Notes: generated by a model from the letters alone, not told the origin. A DNA stretch of 64,000 bases from an uncultured Pontibacter sp. (GCF_947492645.1 NZ_CANLMZ010000001.1:310001-374000), one strand, 5' to 3'; positions 16,067 through 25,905 are shown, counted from the stretch's first letter. Made by a program: numbers and translations.

Positions 16067-19000
16067 ATGAAACAAAACGATGCGCTAGATTTACTGTTGC
16101 ATCAGCTGCAGGAGTTTAAACAGAAATTCTACCTCAACATGCTTCTGAGGGGTAGCATATTTGCTGTTGGGCTCCTGCTTTCTATTTACATCGTTTACAG
16201 CCTGCTGGAGTACATGTTTTACTTTCCGCAGTATGTGCGTGGCTTTCTGCTTTTCTCTTTTATTGCCGTAGTAATTTATGTGCTCGTGCGCTGGATCGTG
16301 TTGCCTATCTCGGCGCTGGCTAACCTTAAAAAGGTGCTTACCGACGAACAGGCTGCCTTACAGGTGGGTTCGCACTATCCTGAAATAAAGGATAAACTGC
16401 TTAATGCCATACAGCTTAAGAACCTGGATCGCACCAACGAACTTATTGCTGCAAGTATAGAACAAAGATCCGGTCAACTGCTCGGCTTTAAATTTAAAGA
16501 GGCGGTTACTTATCGCGAAAACAAGCCGCTGTTAAAGTACGTGGCTTTGCCAGCCATTATTGCATTGCTTATTGTGCTGGTTTACCCAACTATTTTTGTG
16601 CAGGGCACCGAGCGCATCATTAACTACAAACGCTATTACGCCCCGTTGGCACCTTTCGAGTTTGTGGTTACCAACGATAAGTTACAAACCTACAGGGGAG
16701 AAGACTTTGAGTTGAAGGTGGATGTGGAAGGCAAGACAGTACCAAGCGAAGTATACATTAACTACAGCGGCCGCCGGCAAAAACTCATTCAAGCTGCTGA
16801 TGGTTCCTACTCTTATACTTTTAAACAGCCCCAGCGAAGTATAAATTTCCAGCTAGAAGGCTCCGGCTTTTTATCTGATGAATACGCGCTGCAACTGCTC
16901 TCGCGGCCAAACCTGAAAGACTTTTACATGGAAGTGGAGTACCCGGCTTATTTAAAGCGGAAACCTGAGCATGTACAGAATACCGGAAATGCCACCGTTC
17001 CTGAAGGCAGCACCATTCGCTGGAATTTTAAAGCTACTGAAACTGAAAGTATACATCTTGCCTTTGAAGAGCCCACACAAGGTATAAATGCATCTAAAAA
17101 TGGAGATACCTTCAGCGTGAGTAAAAAAATCAACCAGCCTCATAACTATAGTATAAAGTTAGAAAACGCCCATAGTACTAACAAAGAGCAGATCACTTAT
17201 CAAATAACTACCATACCGGATCGTTTGCCACAGATAAGCTTAGAGCAGTACCAGGATACGGCGCTGTATACATTTATGATTTTGGGTGGTGATGTATCGG
17301 ATGATTATGGTTTAACACGCCTAGCCCTGAACTACCGTATCAACAACAGCAAAAACCCACAGGCGAAGTATAAAAGTATAAATCTGCCGCTGGGCAACCA
17401 GTTAATTCAAACGTACTATTACCAATGGAATACGGCATCGCTTAACCTGCAGCCCGGCGATAAGGTTGAGTATTTTATGCAGGTATGGGATAATGATGGG
17501 TTGAGAGGCCCTAAAAGTACCCGCACCCGAACATTCGAGTTAAAAATTCCGGACAAGCGCGACTTACAAAAAGAACTGGATAATAACTCTCAATCTATAG
17601 CTAGCCAACTGAGCAAAACCTTGGAAAAAGCAAACAAGTTGGAGCAGGACCTGTCTAAGTCGGAGGAGAAGATGAAGACTAAGCGAGATCTTAACTGGCA
17701 GGATAAGAAGCAGCTTGAGGACCTTGTGGAGAAGAAAAAGCAACTGGAGCAGGACATCTCTTCGATGAAAGAGCTATTTAAAGAGCTTAACAAGAAGCAG
17801 AACATGCTTAGTGAGCAAGACAAGCAGATGGCGCAGAAGGCACAGGAACTACAGAAGCTGATGGATGACCTGCTGGACCCTGAAACAAAAAAACTTTACG
17901 AAGAACTTGAGAAGCTACTGGAGCAACAGCGCCCAAACGATGCTGAACTTCAGAAGTTACTGAGCAAGTTAGATAACCGCGAACGAAACCTGGAGCGTGA
18001 GTTGGAGCGTGCTTTAGAACTCTTTAAACAGCTGCAATTCGAGCAGAAGCTGGATAACGTAACAGACAAGCTGCAGGAGATGGCCCAGGAGCAAAAACAA
18101 CTGGCCGATAAAACACAGCAGAAGCAGGAAGGGAATAACCAACTACAGGAGCAGCAAAAGGAACTGCAGCAGGAATTTGAGGATGTGAAGAAGCAGATGG
18201 AGGAACTCAAGGACCTGAACAACAAACTGGAGAACCCTAATAATTTAGACGATCAACAACAACAGCAGGAGCAACAAAGCATAGAGCAGGAAATGAAGCA
18301 GAGCCAGGAGCAGCTTCAGAAAAACCAAAACAAGAAGGCCAGCGAGTCGCAGCAGAAGGCGGGGCAGAAGATGGAGAAAATGGCGCAGCAAATGGAGCAA
18401 ATGAAAAGCGCCATGAGTATGCAGGGGATGGAGCAAAACCTCGATAACCTACGCGATATCCTGGAAAACCTGATTAAACTTTCTTTTGATCAGGAAGACT
18501 TGATGAAGCAATTCAGGGGGGTGAACCAAAGCGACCCACGTTTTATTGCGCTTTCGCAGCAGCAGCTCAGCCTCAGGGATAATGCCAAGGTAATTGAAGA
18601 CAGTTTATTTGCTTTAGCCAGTAAGGTTTTCCAGTTACAATCTTTCGTTACCCGTGAGGTTGCCTCTATGAACCAAAGTATGGATAACAGCATGCAGGAA
18701 CTTCGCGACCGCAATTTAGGCAGAGCAACAGCACAACAGCAGTTAGCCATGACAAGTATGAACAACCTGGCGCTGATGCTGAACGATGCCTTAAAGCAAA
18801 TGCAGCAGGCTATGCAGCAAATGAAAGGCAATATGGCCGGAAAACAGAAGGGAAATAAGCCGCAGCCCGGAAATTTAGGTGATCTTCAGCAACAATTAAA
18901 TAAAAAAATCGAAGATTTGAAAAAAGGAGGCAAATCAGGTAAGGCACTTTCTGAAGAATTAGCTAAATTGGCTGCTGAGCAAGAGGCTCTCCGAAACGCT

Positions 19001-19378
19001 TTGAGAGAAATGGAAAAGCAGGGTCAGAAACCTGGCGAAAATGGCAGGAACGGCGAATTAGGAAATTTGGGTAAGATGATGGAACAAAGCGAGGCTGATC
19101 TCGTTAATAAACGTTTGACTGAGCAAACCATCATGCGCCAGCGCGAGATTTTAACCCGCCTGTTAGAGGCCGAGAAGTCTGCCAAGGAACGTGAGTTGGA
19201 TAACAAACGCGAAGCGAAAACGGCACAGGAAGTAAACAGAAAAGCTCCTCCTTCGTTTGAGAAATATTTAAAAGCAAAAGAAAAGCAGACTGAGTTGCTT
19301 AAAACCATTTCGCCTGCTCTTGCTCCTTATTATAAACAGAAGGTAAACGAGTACTTTCAGAATATAAGTAATAATTAA
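16067..19378 (+). CDS. DUF4175 family membrane protein with long coiled coil
   Basis: A 1103-residue protein. Two hydrophobic segments near the N-terminus (about 25-45 and 55-80) and a third near 160-180 anchor it. A beta-rich extracytoplasmic part follows (about 190-490, with GEDFELKVDVEG and YSGRRQKLIQ). Residues 500-1080 are an extreme Gln/Glu/Lys/Leu coiled coil. The order of parts and gene neighbourhood fit Bacteroidota DUF4175. The family has no established function; the architecture suggests an envelope-spanning scaffold. It starts a plus-strand series that continues with an ATPase, YbeY and MnmG. The Gln-rich coil is low complexity, which accounts for long spurious ORFs on the opposite strand. 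Confidence 0.9.
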   Translation: MKQNDALDLLLHQLQEFKQKFYLNMLLRGSIFAVGLLLSIYIVYSLLEYMFYFPQYVRGFLLFSFIAVVIYVLVRWIVLPISALANLKKVLTDEQAALQVGSHYPEIKDKLLNAIQLKNLDRTNELIAASIEQRSGQLLGFKFKEAVTYRENKPLLKYVALPAIIALLIVLVYPTIFVQGTERIINYKRYYAPLAPFEFVVTNDKLQTYRGEDFELKVDVEGKTVPSEVYINYSGRRQKLIQAADGSYSYTFKQPQRSINFQLEGSGFLSDEYALQLLSRPNLKDFYMEVEYPAYLKRKPEHVQNTGNATVPEGSTIRWNFKATETESIHLAFEEPTQGINASKNGDTFSVSKKINQPHNYSIKLENAHSTNKEQITYQITTIPDRLPQISLEQYQDTALYTFMILGGDVSDDYGLTRLALNYRINNSKNPQAKYKSINLPLGNQLIQTYYYQWNTASLNLQPGDKVEYFMQVWDNDGLRGPKSTRTRTFELKIPDKRDLQKELDNNSQSIASQLSKTLEKANKLEQDLSKSEEKMKTKRDLNWQDKKQLEDLVEKKKQLEQDISSMKELFKELNKKQNMLSEQDKQMAQKAQELQKLMDDLLDPETKKLYEELEKLLEQQRPNDAELQKLLSKLDNRERNLERELERALELFKQLQFEQKLDNVTDKLQEMAQEQKQLADKTQQKQEGNNQLQEQQKELQQEFEDVKKQMEELKDLNNKLENPNNLDDQQQQQEQQSIEQEMKQSQEQLQKNQNKKASESQQKAGQKMEKMAQQMEQMKSAMSMQGMEQNLDNLRDILENLIKLSFDQEDLMKQFRGVNQSDPRFIALSQQQLSLRDNAKVIEDSLFALASKVFQLQSFVTREVASMNQSMDNSMQELRDRNLGRATAQQQLAMTSMNNLALMLNDALKQMQQAMQQMKGNMAGKQKGNKPQPGNLGDLQQQLNKKIEDLKKGGKSGKALSEELAKLAAEQEALRNALREMEKQGQKPGENGRNGELGNLGKMMEQSEADLVNKRLTEQTIMRQREILTRLLEAEKSAKERELDNKREAKTAQEVNRKAPPSFEKYLKAKEKQTELLKTISPALAPYYKQKVNEYFQNISNN

Positions 19379-19405
19379 GCACCTATTTTACACTTAACGA
19401 TTAAT

Positions 19406-19831
19406 ATGAATCAGGTTAAAATTCAGATTCCTTCTCTAATCGAAAACATCCGAGTGGTTGAAAGCTTTATTGACAACTCAAAAGATGAGTTCGACTTTGA
19501 AGATGACATTTATGGCAACATCATGGTTGCTGTTACAGAATCTGTAAACAATGCCATCCGCCACGGAAATAAATTCGATAAGGATAAAAACGTATATCTG
19601 ACGTTGCAGGTAGAGGATAACCAACTCACTTTTGAGGTTGAGGACGAAGGTCCTGGTTTTGATTACGAGAACTTACCAGATCCAACAGCGCCAGAGAACC
19701 TGGAGAACCCAGGAGGTAGAGGCATCTTTTTGATGCGCAACCTTTGCGACCAGGTTAATTTCGAAGATAACGGCAAAAAAGTACAGCTAGTTTTTAATAT
19801 CATACCATCACAGAATGGATCATCCAATTGA
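19406..19831 (+). CDS. RsbW/SpoIIAB-like ATP-binding protein
   Basis: A 141-residue GHKL ATPase of the anti-sigma-factor/serine kinase type. The N box is ESVNNAIRHGN (about 49-59), the G1 box DEGPGFDYENL (about 84-94) and the G2 box GGRGIFLMRNLCD (about 109-121). Such proteins bind and phosphorylate anti-anti-sigma factors, controlling stress sigma factors or other partners. No STAS antagonist or sigma gene is adjacent; the protein at 46863 is only vaguely STAS-like in size. It overlaps ybeY by 17 bases, so translation is likely coupled. Confidence 0.88.
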   Translation: MNQVKIQIPSLIENIRVVESFIDNSKDEFDFEDDIYGNIMVAVTESVNNAIRHGNKFDKDKNVYLTLQVEDNQLTFEVEDEGPGFDYENLPDPTAPENLENPGGRGIFLMRNLCDQVNFEDNGKKVQLVFNIIPSQNGSSN

Positions 19832-20243
19832 GTTCATTAGCGAGGACGTAGAGTTTGAGCTAACGAACCCAAATCAAGTTGCAGAGTGGATTAACGATAT
19901 AATTGAACAACACGACCAGGAGCTAGTAAACCTAACCTACGTTTTCTGTTCTGATGATTATCTTCACGAGATCAACATATCGTATCTCGACCACGACACA
20001 CTAACAGATATTATCACCTTTGATAATGCCGATGAAGAAGGCATCATTGAAGGTGATATTTTTATTAGTATCGATCGTGTTAAAGATAATGCAAGCGATT
20101 TGGGCACAGCCTTTGAAGATGAATTGCACCGTGTACTCATACATGGCGTACTGCACCTGCTCGGTTATAAAGATAAAACTGAAGAGCAGGAGGCACTTAT
20201 GCGCAAACAAGAAGATTCTTCCTTATCTTTGCGGAAATTTTAA
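19815..20243 (+). CDS. ybeY: Endoribonuclease YbeY
   Basis: A 142-residue UPF0054 protein involved in 16S rRNA 3'-end maturation and 70S quality control. The catalytic strip reads HRVLIHGVLHLLGYKDKTEEQE. The usual zinc motif is HGxLHLxGYDH; here the first two histidines are kept and the third ligand position is K-D, so an aspartate probably replaces histidine, which I recall as common in Bacteroidota. It starts inside the preceding ATPase gene (17-base overlap). The 3' end contains a TATCTTTG promoter element for mnmG. Confidence 0.93.
   Translation: MDHPIEFISEDVEFELTNPNQVAEWINDIIEQHDQELVNLTYVFCSDDYLHEINISYLDHDTLTDIITFDNADEEGIIEGDIFISIDRVKDNASDLGTAFEDELHRVLIHGVLHLLGYKDKTEEQEALMRKQEDSSLSLRKF
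20224..20231 (+). promoter_or_regulatory. TAnnTTTG promoter element for mnmG, inside the 3' end of ybeY
   Basis: TATCTTTG matches the Bacteroidota -7 element. It lies 79 bases before the mnmG ATG, with the parS palindrome between them. Confidence 0.45.
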
Positions 20244-20274
20244 TCGCAAAAAGGAATTCCCAACCCCCAGATGA

Positions 20275-20290
20275 TGTTTCACGTGAAACA
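20275..20290. promoter_or_regulatory. parS centromere site (ParB binding)
   Basis: TGTTTCACGTGAAACA is a perfect 16-bp palindrome identical to the canonical chromosomal parS consensus to which ParB binds for chromosome segregation. It lies 20 bases before mnmG. Chromosomal parS sites usually cluster near the replication origin. A perfect 16-mer palindrome of this exact sequence is very unlikely by chance in 64 kb. Confidence 0.88.
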
Positions 20291-20309
20291 TCTCTAAATC
20301 CAGAAATAC

Positions 20310-22172
20310 ATGTTTCCAGAATACGACGTAATAGTAGTTGGTGCAGGCCATGCAGGTTGCGAAGCGGCTGCAGCGGCAGCAAAAATGGGCTCAAAAGTGC
20401 TGTTGGCAACCATGAACATGAACACCATTGCACAGATGTCTTGCAACCCAGCCATGGGAGGCGTAGCTAAAGGACAAATAGTACGCGAAGTAGATGCATT
20501 GGGTGGTATGAGCGGTATCATTACAGATAAGACGATGATACAGTTCAGAATGCTTAACAAATCCAAAGGCCCTGCTATGTGGAGCCCAAGAGCGCAAAGC
20601 GACCGCATGCGGTTTGCTGAAGAATGGCGCCTTACGCTAGAGCAAACTGAGAACGTAGACTTCTGGCAAGAGATGATTACAGCCATAGAAGTAGAAGATG
20701 GAAGCGCCACAGGAGTACGTACTAGCCTGGGGATAACTATACGCGGAAAGGCCGTAGTTTTAACGAATGGCACATTTTTGAATGGTATTATCCACATTGG
20801 CGAGAAGCAATTAGGTGGAGGCCGTGCAGCCGAAAAATCAGCAAAAGGCATAACCGAGCAATTGGTTGAATTAGGGTTTGAAGCTGGTAGGATGAAGACA
20901 GGAACACCTCCACGTGTAGACGGTCGTAGCCTCGACTACAGCAAAATGGAGGAACAATTTGGGGATGAGACTCCATCCAAATTTTCTTATACCGACACTA
21001 CACCGCTGACACAGCAACGCAGCTGCTACATTACGTACACAAACTCTGAAGTTCACGAGATCCTTAAAACTGGATTCGAAAAATCACCTATGTTTCAGGG
21101 TCGCATACAGGGTTTAGGTCCGCGTTATTGCCCAAGCATTGAGGATAAGATAAACCGTTTTGCTGACCGTGACCGCCATCAGATATTTGTAGAACCTGAA
21201 GGATGGAATACAGTCGAAGTATATGTGAATGGCTTCTCAAGCTCACTTCCAGAAGATGTACAGCTTAAGGCGCTTCGTAAAATTGTAGGATTCGAAAACG
21301 CAAAAATGTTCCGGCCAGGTTATGCAATCGAGTATGACTTTTTCCCGCCTACACAGCTTAACCTGACACTAGAAACAAAGCTGGTAAATAACTTATACTT
21401 TGCTGGCCAGATAAACGGAACAACCGGTTACGAAGAAGCAGCTTGCCAAGGATTAATGGCAGGTATCAATGCGCATAACAAAGTACATGGCAAAGAACCT
21501 TTCGTACTTAAGAGATCGGAAGCTTATATCGGAGTACTGATAGATGACCTGGTAAACAAAGGTACAGATGAACCTTATCGTATGTTTACCTCACGTGCAG
21601 AACACCGAATTCTGCTAAGACAAGACAACGCCGATATTCGCCTTACAAAACTTGGGTATGAATTAGGTTTGGCTGACGAAGCGCGACTGAAAGCTGTGGA
21701 TAAGAAGATAGAGGAAACAAGAGAAATCATAGCATACTTAAATAATAAGCCGATTGAGCCTGGAGATATCAACAGCAAACTGGAAGAACTTGGCTCTGCT
21801 CCAATAGTAGAAAAGCAACGTGCAGGGCAATTGATTAAGCGCCCCAACGTTGAGATAGAGCACATAGCCGCAGCAATACCAGCCATAGCAGAATACCTAA
21901 GCAAATTTAAAGTAGATAGTGTGGAGCAGGCGGGTATAGCTGTAAAGTATGAGAGCTATATCGAGAAGGAGCATGTAATGGCTAACAAGATGGGTGAACT
22001 CGAAAATTACATCATCAAAGACAAAATCAATTACCGCAACATACCTGCTTTATCAGCTGAGGCGAAGGAGAAGCTACTAAAGGTGCAGCCAGAAACAATC
22101 GGGCAGGCTTCACGGATAAGTGGTGTATCGCCGGCAGATATTTCTGTGTTAATGGTATACTTAGGAAAATAA
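20310..22172 (+). CDS. mnmG: tRNA uridine-5-carboxymethylaminomethyl modification enzyme MnmG (GidA)
   Basis: A 620-residue FAD enzyme that, with the GTPase MnmE, installs cmnm5 on the wobble uridine of tRNAs. It has the dinucleotide site [12 protein letters not shown] (about 9-20), [49 protein letters not shown] and the conserved C-terminal [12 protein letters not shown] helix. Length is standard. It is followed immediately (stop TAA then ATG) by a methyltransferase gene. In many bacteria mnmG lies close to oriC, which fits the parS site just upstream. Confidence 0.97.
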   Translation: MFPEYDVIVVGAGHAGCEAAAAAAKMGSKVLLATMNMNTIAQMSCNPAMGGVAKGQIVREVDALGGMSGIITDKTMIQFRMLNKSKGPAMWSPRAQSDRMRFAEEWRLTLEQTENVDFWQEMITAIEVEDGSATGVRTSLGITIRGKAVVLTNGTFLNGIIHIGEKQLGGGRAAEKSAKGITEQLVELGFEAGRMKTGTPPRVDGRSLDYSKMEEQFGDETPSKFSYTDTTPLTQQRSCYITYTNSEVHEILKTGFEKSPMFQGRIQGLGPRYCPSIEDKINRFADRDRHQIFVEPEGWNTVEVYVNGFSSSLPEDVQLKALRKIVGFENAKMFRPGYAIEYDFFPPTQLNLTLETKLVNNLYFAGQINGTTGYEEAACQGLMAGINAHNKVHGKEPFVLKRSEAYIGVLIDDLVNKGTDEPYRMFTSRAEHRILLRQDNADIRLTKLGYELGLADEARLKAVDKKIEETREIIAYLNNKPIEPGDINSKLEELGSAPIVEKQRAGQLIKRPNVEIEHIAAAIPAIAEYLSKFKVDSVEQAGIAVKYESYIEKEHVMANKMGELENYIIKDKINYRNIPALSAEAKEKLLKVQPETIGQASRISGVSPADISVLMVYLGK

Positions 22173-23060
22173 ATGAGCTACGAAAGACTAGAGCAATGCC
22201 CGGTGTGCGGCAAAAATCAATTTAAAAACTTTTTAGTGGTAACTGATAATTCAGTTTCAAAAGAAAGCTTTGTAATTGTGGAATGCGAAAACTGCTCTTT
22301 TAAGTTTACTAACCCAAGGCCAGATGTTGCCAGTATAGGTAACTATTACGAATCAGAAGATTATATATCGCACAGCAATACAAAGGCAGGGATTATCAAC
22401 AAGGCATACCATGTAGTAAGGTCTATAACAACAAAACAGAAGGTAGAACTTATTAACAGGTATGCCCCCACTAAAGGATCTGTTTTGGATTACGGTTGTG
22501 GCACAGGAGTATTCTTGTCAGCTTGCAAAAAAGATGGTTGGGAAATAAGGGGCGTAGAGCCTAGTACAAAAGCACGTGAAGCAGCATCGAAAGAAACCGA
22601 AGAACTGATAGCTTCAGACATAAGTGAGCTAACAGGAGAGAAGTTTGATACCATAACCATGTGGCATGTGCTGGAGCATATCCATACTTTAAACGAAACG
22701 CTGGCACAGCTGATAGATATGCTTCAGGATGATGGAACGCTGGTGATAGCGGTCCCGAACGCTGACTCTCATGATGCGCAATTGTATAAAGAAAATTGGG
22801 CAGCTTACGATGTACCAAGGCATTTATACCACTTTACACAACCAACTATGAAACGCTTTTTGAAGAAGCATAAAATGGTGTTGGAAGAAGTGCTACCTAT
22901 GAAATTTGATGCCTACTATGTAAGCATGTTGAGTGAAAAGCATAAAGCTGGAAAAACAAAAATGCTGAATAGTGTGATGAACGGTTATAAGTCTAACAGC
23001 TATGCAGAGAAAAACGGCAATGATTACTCGAGTTTGATATTCATAGCTCGAAAGAAATAA
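22173..23060 (+). CDS. Class I SAM-dependent methyltransferase with N-terminal zinc ribbon
   Basis: A 295-residue protein. The first 45 residues carry a zinc ribbon (CPVCGKNQF and CENCSFKFTNPRP). The methyltransferase core has motif I VLDYGCGTGVFLSACKKDGWEIRGVEPS (about 105-133), motif II ITMWHVLEHIHTLNETL (about 165-181) and DDGTLVIAVPN. This architecture is typical of methyltransferases acting on sugars or small molecules in envelope pathways; the substrate is not evident. The start ATG follows the mnmG stop directly, so the two are translationally linked. Confidence 0.88.
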   Translation: MSYERLEQCPVCGKNQFKNFLVVTDNSVSKESFVIVECENCSFKFTNPRPDVASIGNYYESEDYISHSNTKAGIINKAYHVVRSITTKQKVELINRYAPTKGSVLDYGCGTGVFLSACKKDGWEIRGVEPSTKAREAASKETEELIASDISELTGEKFDTITMWHVLEHIHTLNETLAQLIDMLQDDGTLVIAVPNADSHDAQLYKENWAAYDVPRHLYHFTQPTMKRFLKKHKMVLEEVLPMKFDAYYVSMLSEKHKAGKTKMLNSVMNGYKSNSYAEKNGNDYSSLIFIARKK

Positions 23061-23088
23061 AAGAGAACATTCTTATAAATTAAGTAAA

Positions 23089-23106
23089 GGCAAGCGAAAG
23101 TTTGCC
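23089..23106 (+). terminator. Hairpin with GAAA tetraloop and T-rich tail
   Basis: GGCAAGC (23089-23095), loop GAAA, GTTTGCC (23100-23106), then TCTTTTACTTT. Probable terminator of the ybeY-mnmG-methyltransferase run; the next gene starts 30 bases on. Confidence 0.7.
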
Positions 23107-23135
23107 TCTTTTACTTTAAAAAGAAAGCACCATAG

Positions 23136-24749
23136 ATGAAGCTAACGCATATTTTCCTGATCTTATCCACAGCAGTAGCAGCAGCATCCTGCGCAAGTAT
23201 AAGCGCACCAGAGGGAGGGCCTAAAGACGAAACACCACCCGTACTACAGGAAAGCAATCCCAAAAACCAGGAGTTGAATGTTAAGACCAAAACTGTAACA
23301 TTAACCTTTGATGAAGAGGTACAGCAAAATAAATTGAATTCAGAGCTTCTGATCACACCAAATACAGATAACAAGTACAGAGTGAGATCAAACAAAAACA
23401 TACTAAACCTGGAGTTCGAAAAACCTTTATTAGAGAACACCACCTACACCTTAAATTTCAGGGATGGAATAACAGACATAACCGAAAAAAATAAAGCTGA
23501 GAATCTTAGGATATCCTTCAGTACAGGAACGTTCATCGATACTAGCAGGGTGAGCGGTAAAGTAGTTAATCTATTAACACAGCTCCCGCAAAAAGAAGCT
23601 TTAGTAGTACTGTACCCCACAAGCGACACATTAAGCATCAGAAAGAACAGGCCCTATTACCAAACTGAAACTAACGCTGCTGGAGAGTATGAGCTGACAA
23701 ACATAAAGGAAGGTGAATACAGGATATATGCATTAACAGATAAAAACAACAACTCTTTTTACGATAACGAAGAGGAGAAAATAGGGTATCTGGCAAAGCC
23801 AATAACTATAACAGCAGCAACTGATACAGTTAACCTGACCCTAGTTAGGATAGATACGAAAAGGCCAATATTGCTACGCCGTGAAAACTACACAGACCGA
23901 TTTACAGCTAACTATAGTGAAGGTATAAAATCGTTTAGAGCCAGGCCAGCAGATGCAACAAAAGTAAAGCTACCACACAAAATTTCACCTGACGGCAAGG
24001 CTGCAGACCTGTTTAAAACCCAAGGCTACGCCGGTGGAAAAACTATCTTGACGGCTGTGGATTCTGCAGGTAATATAGCCACCGATACTATTGATATTAA
24101 GTTTGAGGGGAAGCGGGCACAGCGCATAAGAGGAGCACAGTTGAAACTTACTAACAATGGAAACGGACAAAATTATGCATCGGGATCAGTAGTAACTTTA
24201 GAAGTGGAAACACCCGTTGCCATTGCAGGAGCAGAGCCAATCAGCATACTATCGGATACTATAGTAGTACGTAAAATACGTTACCCAGAAGATATAACCT
24301 TAGACTCAACTAGAACAGAGCTTAGCTTTAAACTGCCTAACGTAAACGGTAAAAATAAAAGGATATCATTGTTAGTGGATAGCACAGCAGTTAAGCCATT
24401 AGAAGGTGCTCCTATCAGGTTTGCACCTGTGCCAATTACGGTAGCAGAAAGCGGAGGGGTAGGAAACATAAAAGGTGCTGCAACTACTAAGTATGCATCT
24501 TATACGATACAATTGATAACGGAAAACTATACCGTTGTACAGGAAATTAAGAACGTTAGAACATTTGAATTTAAAAATGTGGTACCTGGCAACTACAGGA
24601 TAAGAGTCTTGATTGATGAAAATAACAACGGGACTTGGGAAGCCGGAGATCCGGAATTCAAACAAGAGCCTGAGAAGGTTTACCTCTATCCAAAAACGCT
24701 TGATGTCAGAGCCAACTGGGCAATGGAAGGCGAAAAGCTGGTGTTTTGA
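23136..24749 (+). CDS. Ig-like domain lipoprotein
   Basis: A 537-residue lipoprotein (lipobox AAASC; cysteine about 19). Residues 25-130 form an SbsA-type Ig-like domain: GGPKDETPPVLQESNPKNQ, VTLTFDEEV, LLITP and YTLNFRDGITDITEKN. Residues 135-235 look like a Cna-B or carboxypeptidase-regulatory fold (GEYELTNIKEGEYRIYALTDKNNNSFYD), repeated near the end (PGNYRIRVLIDENNNGTWEAGDPE). The two DENNNG/DKNNN loops look like calcium-binding turns. It is an abundant Bacteroidota family without a known function. It ends at a strong terminator before the gene-free region. Confidence 0.85.
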   Translation: MKLTHIFLILSTAVAAASCASISAPEGGPKDETPPVLQESNPKNQELNVKTKTVTLTFDEEVQQNKLNSELLITPNTDNKYRVRSNKNILNLEFEKPLLENTTYTLNFRDGITDITEKNKAENLRISFSTGTFIDTSRVSGKVVNLLTQLPQKEALVVLYPTSDTLSIRKNRPYYQTETNAAGEYELTNIKEGEYRIYALTDKNNNSFYDNEEEKIGYLAKPITITAATDTVNLTLVRIDTKRPILLRRENYTDRFTANYSEGIKSFRARPADATKVKLPHKISPDGKAADLFKTQGYAGGKTILTAVDSAGNIATDTIDIKFEGKRAQRIRGAQLKLTNNGNGQNYASGSVVTLEVETPVAIAGAEPISILSDTIVVRKIRYPEDITLDSTRTELSFKLPNVNGKNKRISLLVDSTAVKPLEGAPIRFAPVPITVAESGGVGNIKGAATTKYASYTIQLITENYTVVQEIKNVRTFEFKNVVPGNYRIRVLIDENNNGTWEAGDPEFKQEPEKVYLYPKTLDVRANWAMEGEKLVF

Positions 24750-24771
24750 TTTAAGAAAGATAATAGAGAAA

Positions 24772-24799
24772 GGGAGGCAGAATTGTCTCCCTTTTTTTT
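24772..24799 (+). terminator. Intrinsic terminator before the gene-free region
   Basis: GGGAGGC (24772-24778) pairs with GTCTCCC (24785-24791) around AGAATT, directly followed by an eight-T run. Confidence 0.92.
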
Positions 24800-25905
24800 G
24801 ACATGAAAACACCAATCTTAGACAAAAGCATAGTTTAGAAACAATTGTGAAACGCACCCTTGATTGGAGGCTATATAAGCTATTCCACCAGTAAAATCAA
24901 CCGATTGTAATTCTTCAATTAAACTATACTTGCGCTATTACACAGTAGTAGCGGGTATGCTTAAAGTATAAATCAAAGCAAGCAGCTGTATCTTAAACAG
25001 CTGTTAAACTATGTAAGCCTTATCTCCCAGCAAGTATAAACTTCGCTTTATAAGCTTCACCTATATTACAGCCTCCCAGAAAGCTTATCCAATAGCTGGC
25101 CCATACCACATCAAGTTTATACTTAGTAAGCTGGCAGAAATTTAAAATTACCTCCAAGAGCATTTGTAAATCGCTACCAATACACATGGACTGCAGCTTT
25201 ATAAATACTTAAGCCTCTCTAGTAAAATCCCGCCAATTACAGCATCTAAGCCTTTACTCTGTTAATCTCACGCTACAAATGCATTGGCTTTTTTATGCTG
25301 AGTATCTAAAAATGTGTAAACCAAAGTTTAGATAGACTAAGTAAGATAAGTGTAAAAAACTACATGCAAATCAACACATTTGAGAAGCTGATAATCTGTG
25401 GGTACAACTGTGGATAATGGTGGGTAACACAGTGACAACTTTACACACCCGAACAAGTCTTAGTGTAAAATGCACCACAAAGGCCTAGAAAAGTGGAAAC
25501 TGGTGTACAATTATAGCCTCGCAAAGACCTTTTCCACGTAAATGTGAATTGTGTATAAAGAAATACACATAAAAAGGCAAAAAGTGGAAAACAGATTTAA
25601 AAATCTGACACTCAACAAAGAAAAGTAAAAGCAGATGTGGAAGGTTTGGTGACAACCAAAACAAGTGTAAACAAGTTATAAATGCTTCACAAAAGTGGGT
25701 AGAGTTATAAACTTATGAACACACCTAATAATGAAAGAAGATTTATTTAAAGATTTATCTTATAAAAAACTTATAAGTTATATAGGATGTGGGAAAGTGG
25801 AGAACTAACTCAAAAAAGGGAAAACAGGAAGAAAGCCGTTACAAAAGTGTAAAATAAAAATTCTATATCTTTATATCATATACAGAATAAAACTCGCAAG
25901 AATAT
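24800..25905. other. Gene-free AT-rich region; putative oriC at about 25390-25800
   Basis: About 1.1 kb with no credible ORF. From 25390 it is dense in DnaA-box-like words: TGTGGATAA (25409-25417, perfect complement of TTATCCACA), TGTGTATAA (25550-25558, complement of TTATACACA), TTTTCCACG (25530-25538), CTTTACACA (25439-25447), AGTGGAAAA (25583-25591), TGTGGAAGG (25636-25644), GGTGGGTAA (25419-25427) and TGTGGGAAA (25788-25796), besides many GTGTAAA and GTGGAAA words. At 25738-25785 there is an extremely AT-rich block (ATTTATTTAAAG, ATTTATCTTATAAA, ACTTATAAGTTATATA) suited to DNA unwinding. Together with the parS site 5 kb away this suggests a replication origin. The left half (24840-25380) shows nothing but AT-rich sequence and copies of the AAGTATA word. 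Confidence 0.55.

Noticed and set aside
17590..19308. Several minus-strand ORFs rich in Ser, Cys and Leu
   Set aside because: They mirror the Gln/Lys/Glu coiled-coil part of the DUF4175 gene; the composition follows from the complementary codons.
17500..19378. The coiled-coil half of DUF4175 as an SMC-like ATPase
   Set aside because: There is no Walker A or B and no hinge; it is a membrane-anchored coiled coil.
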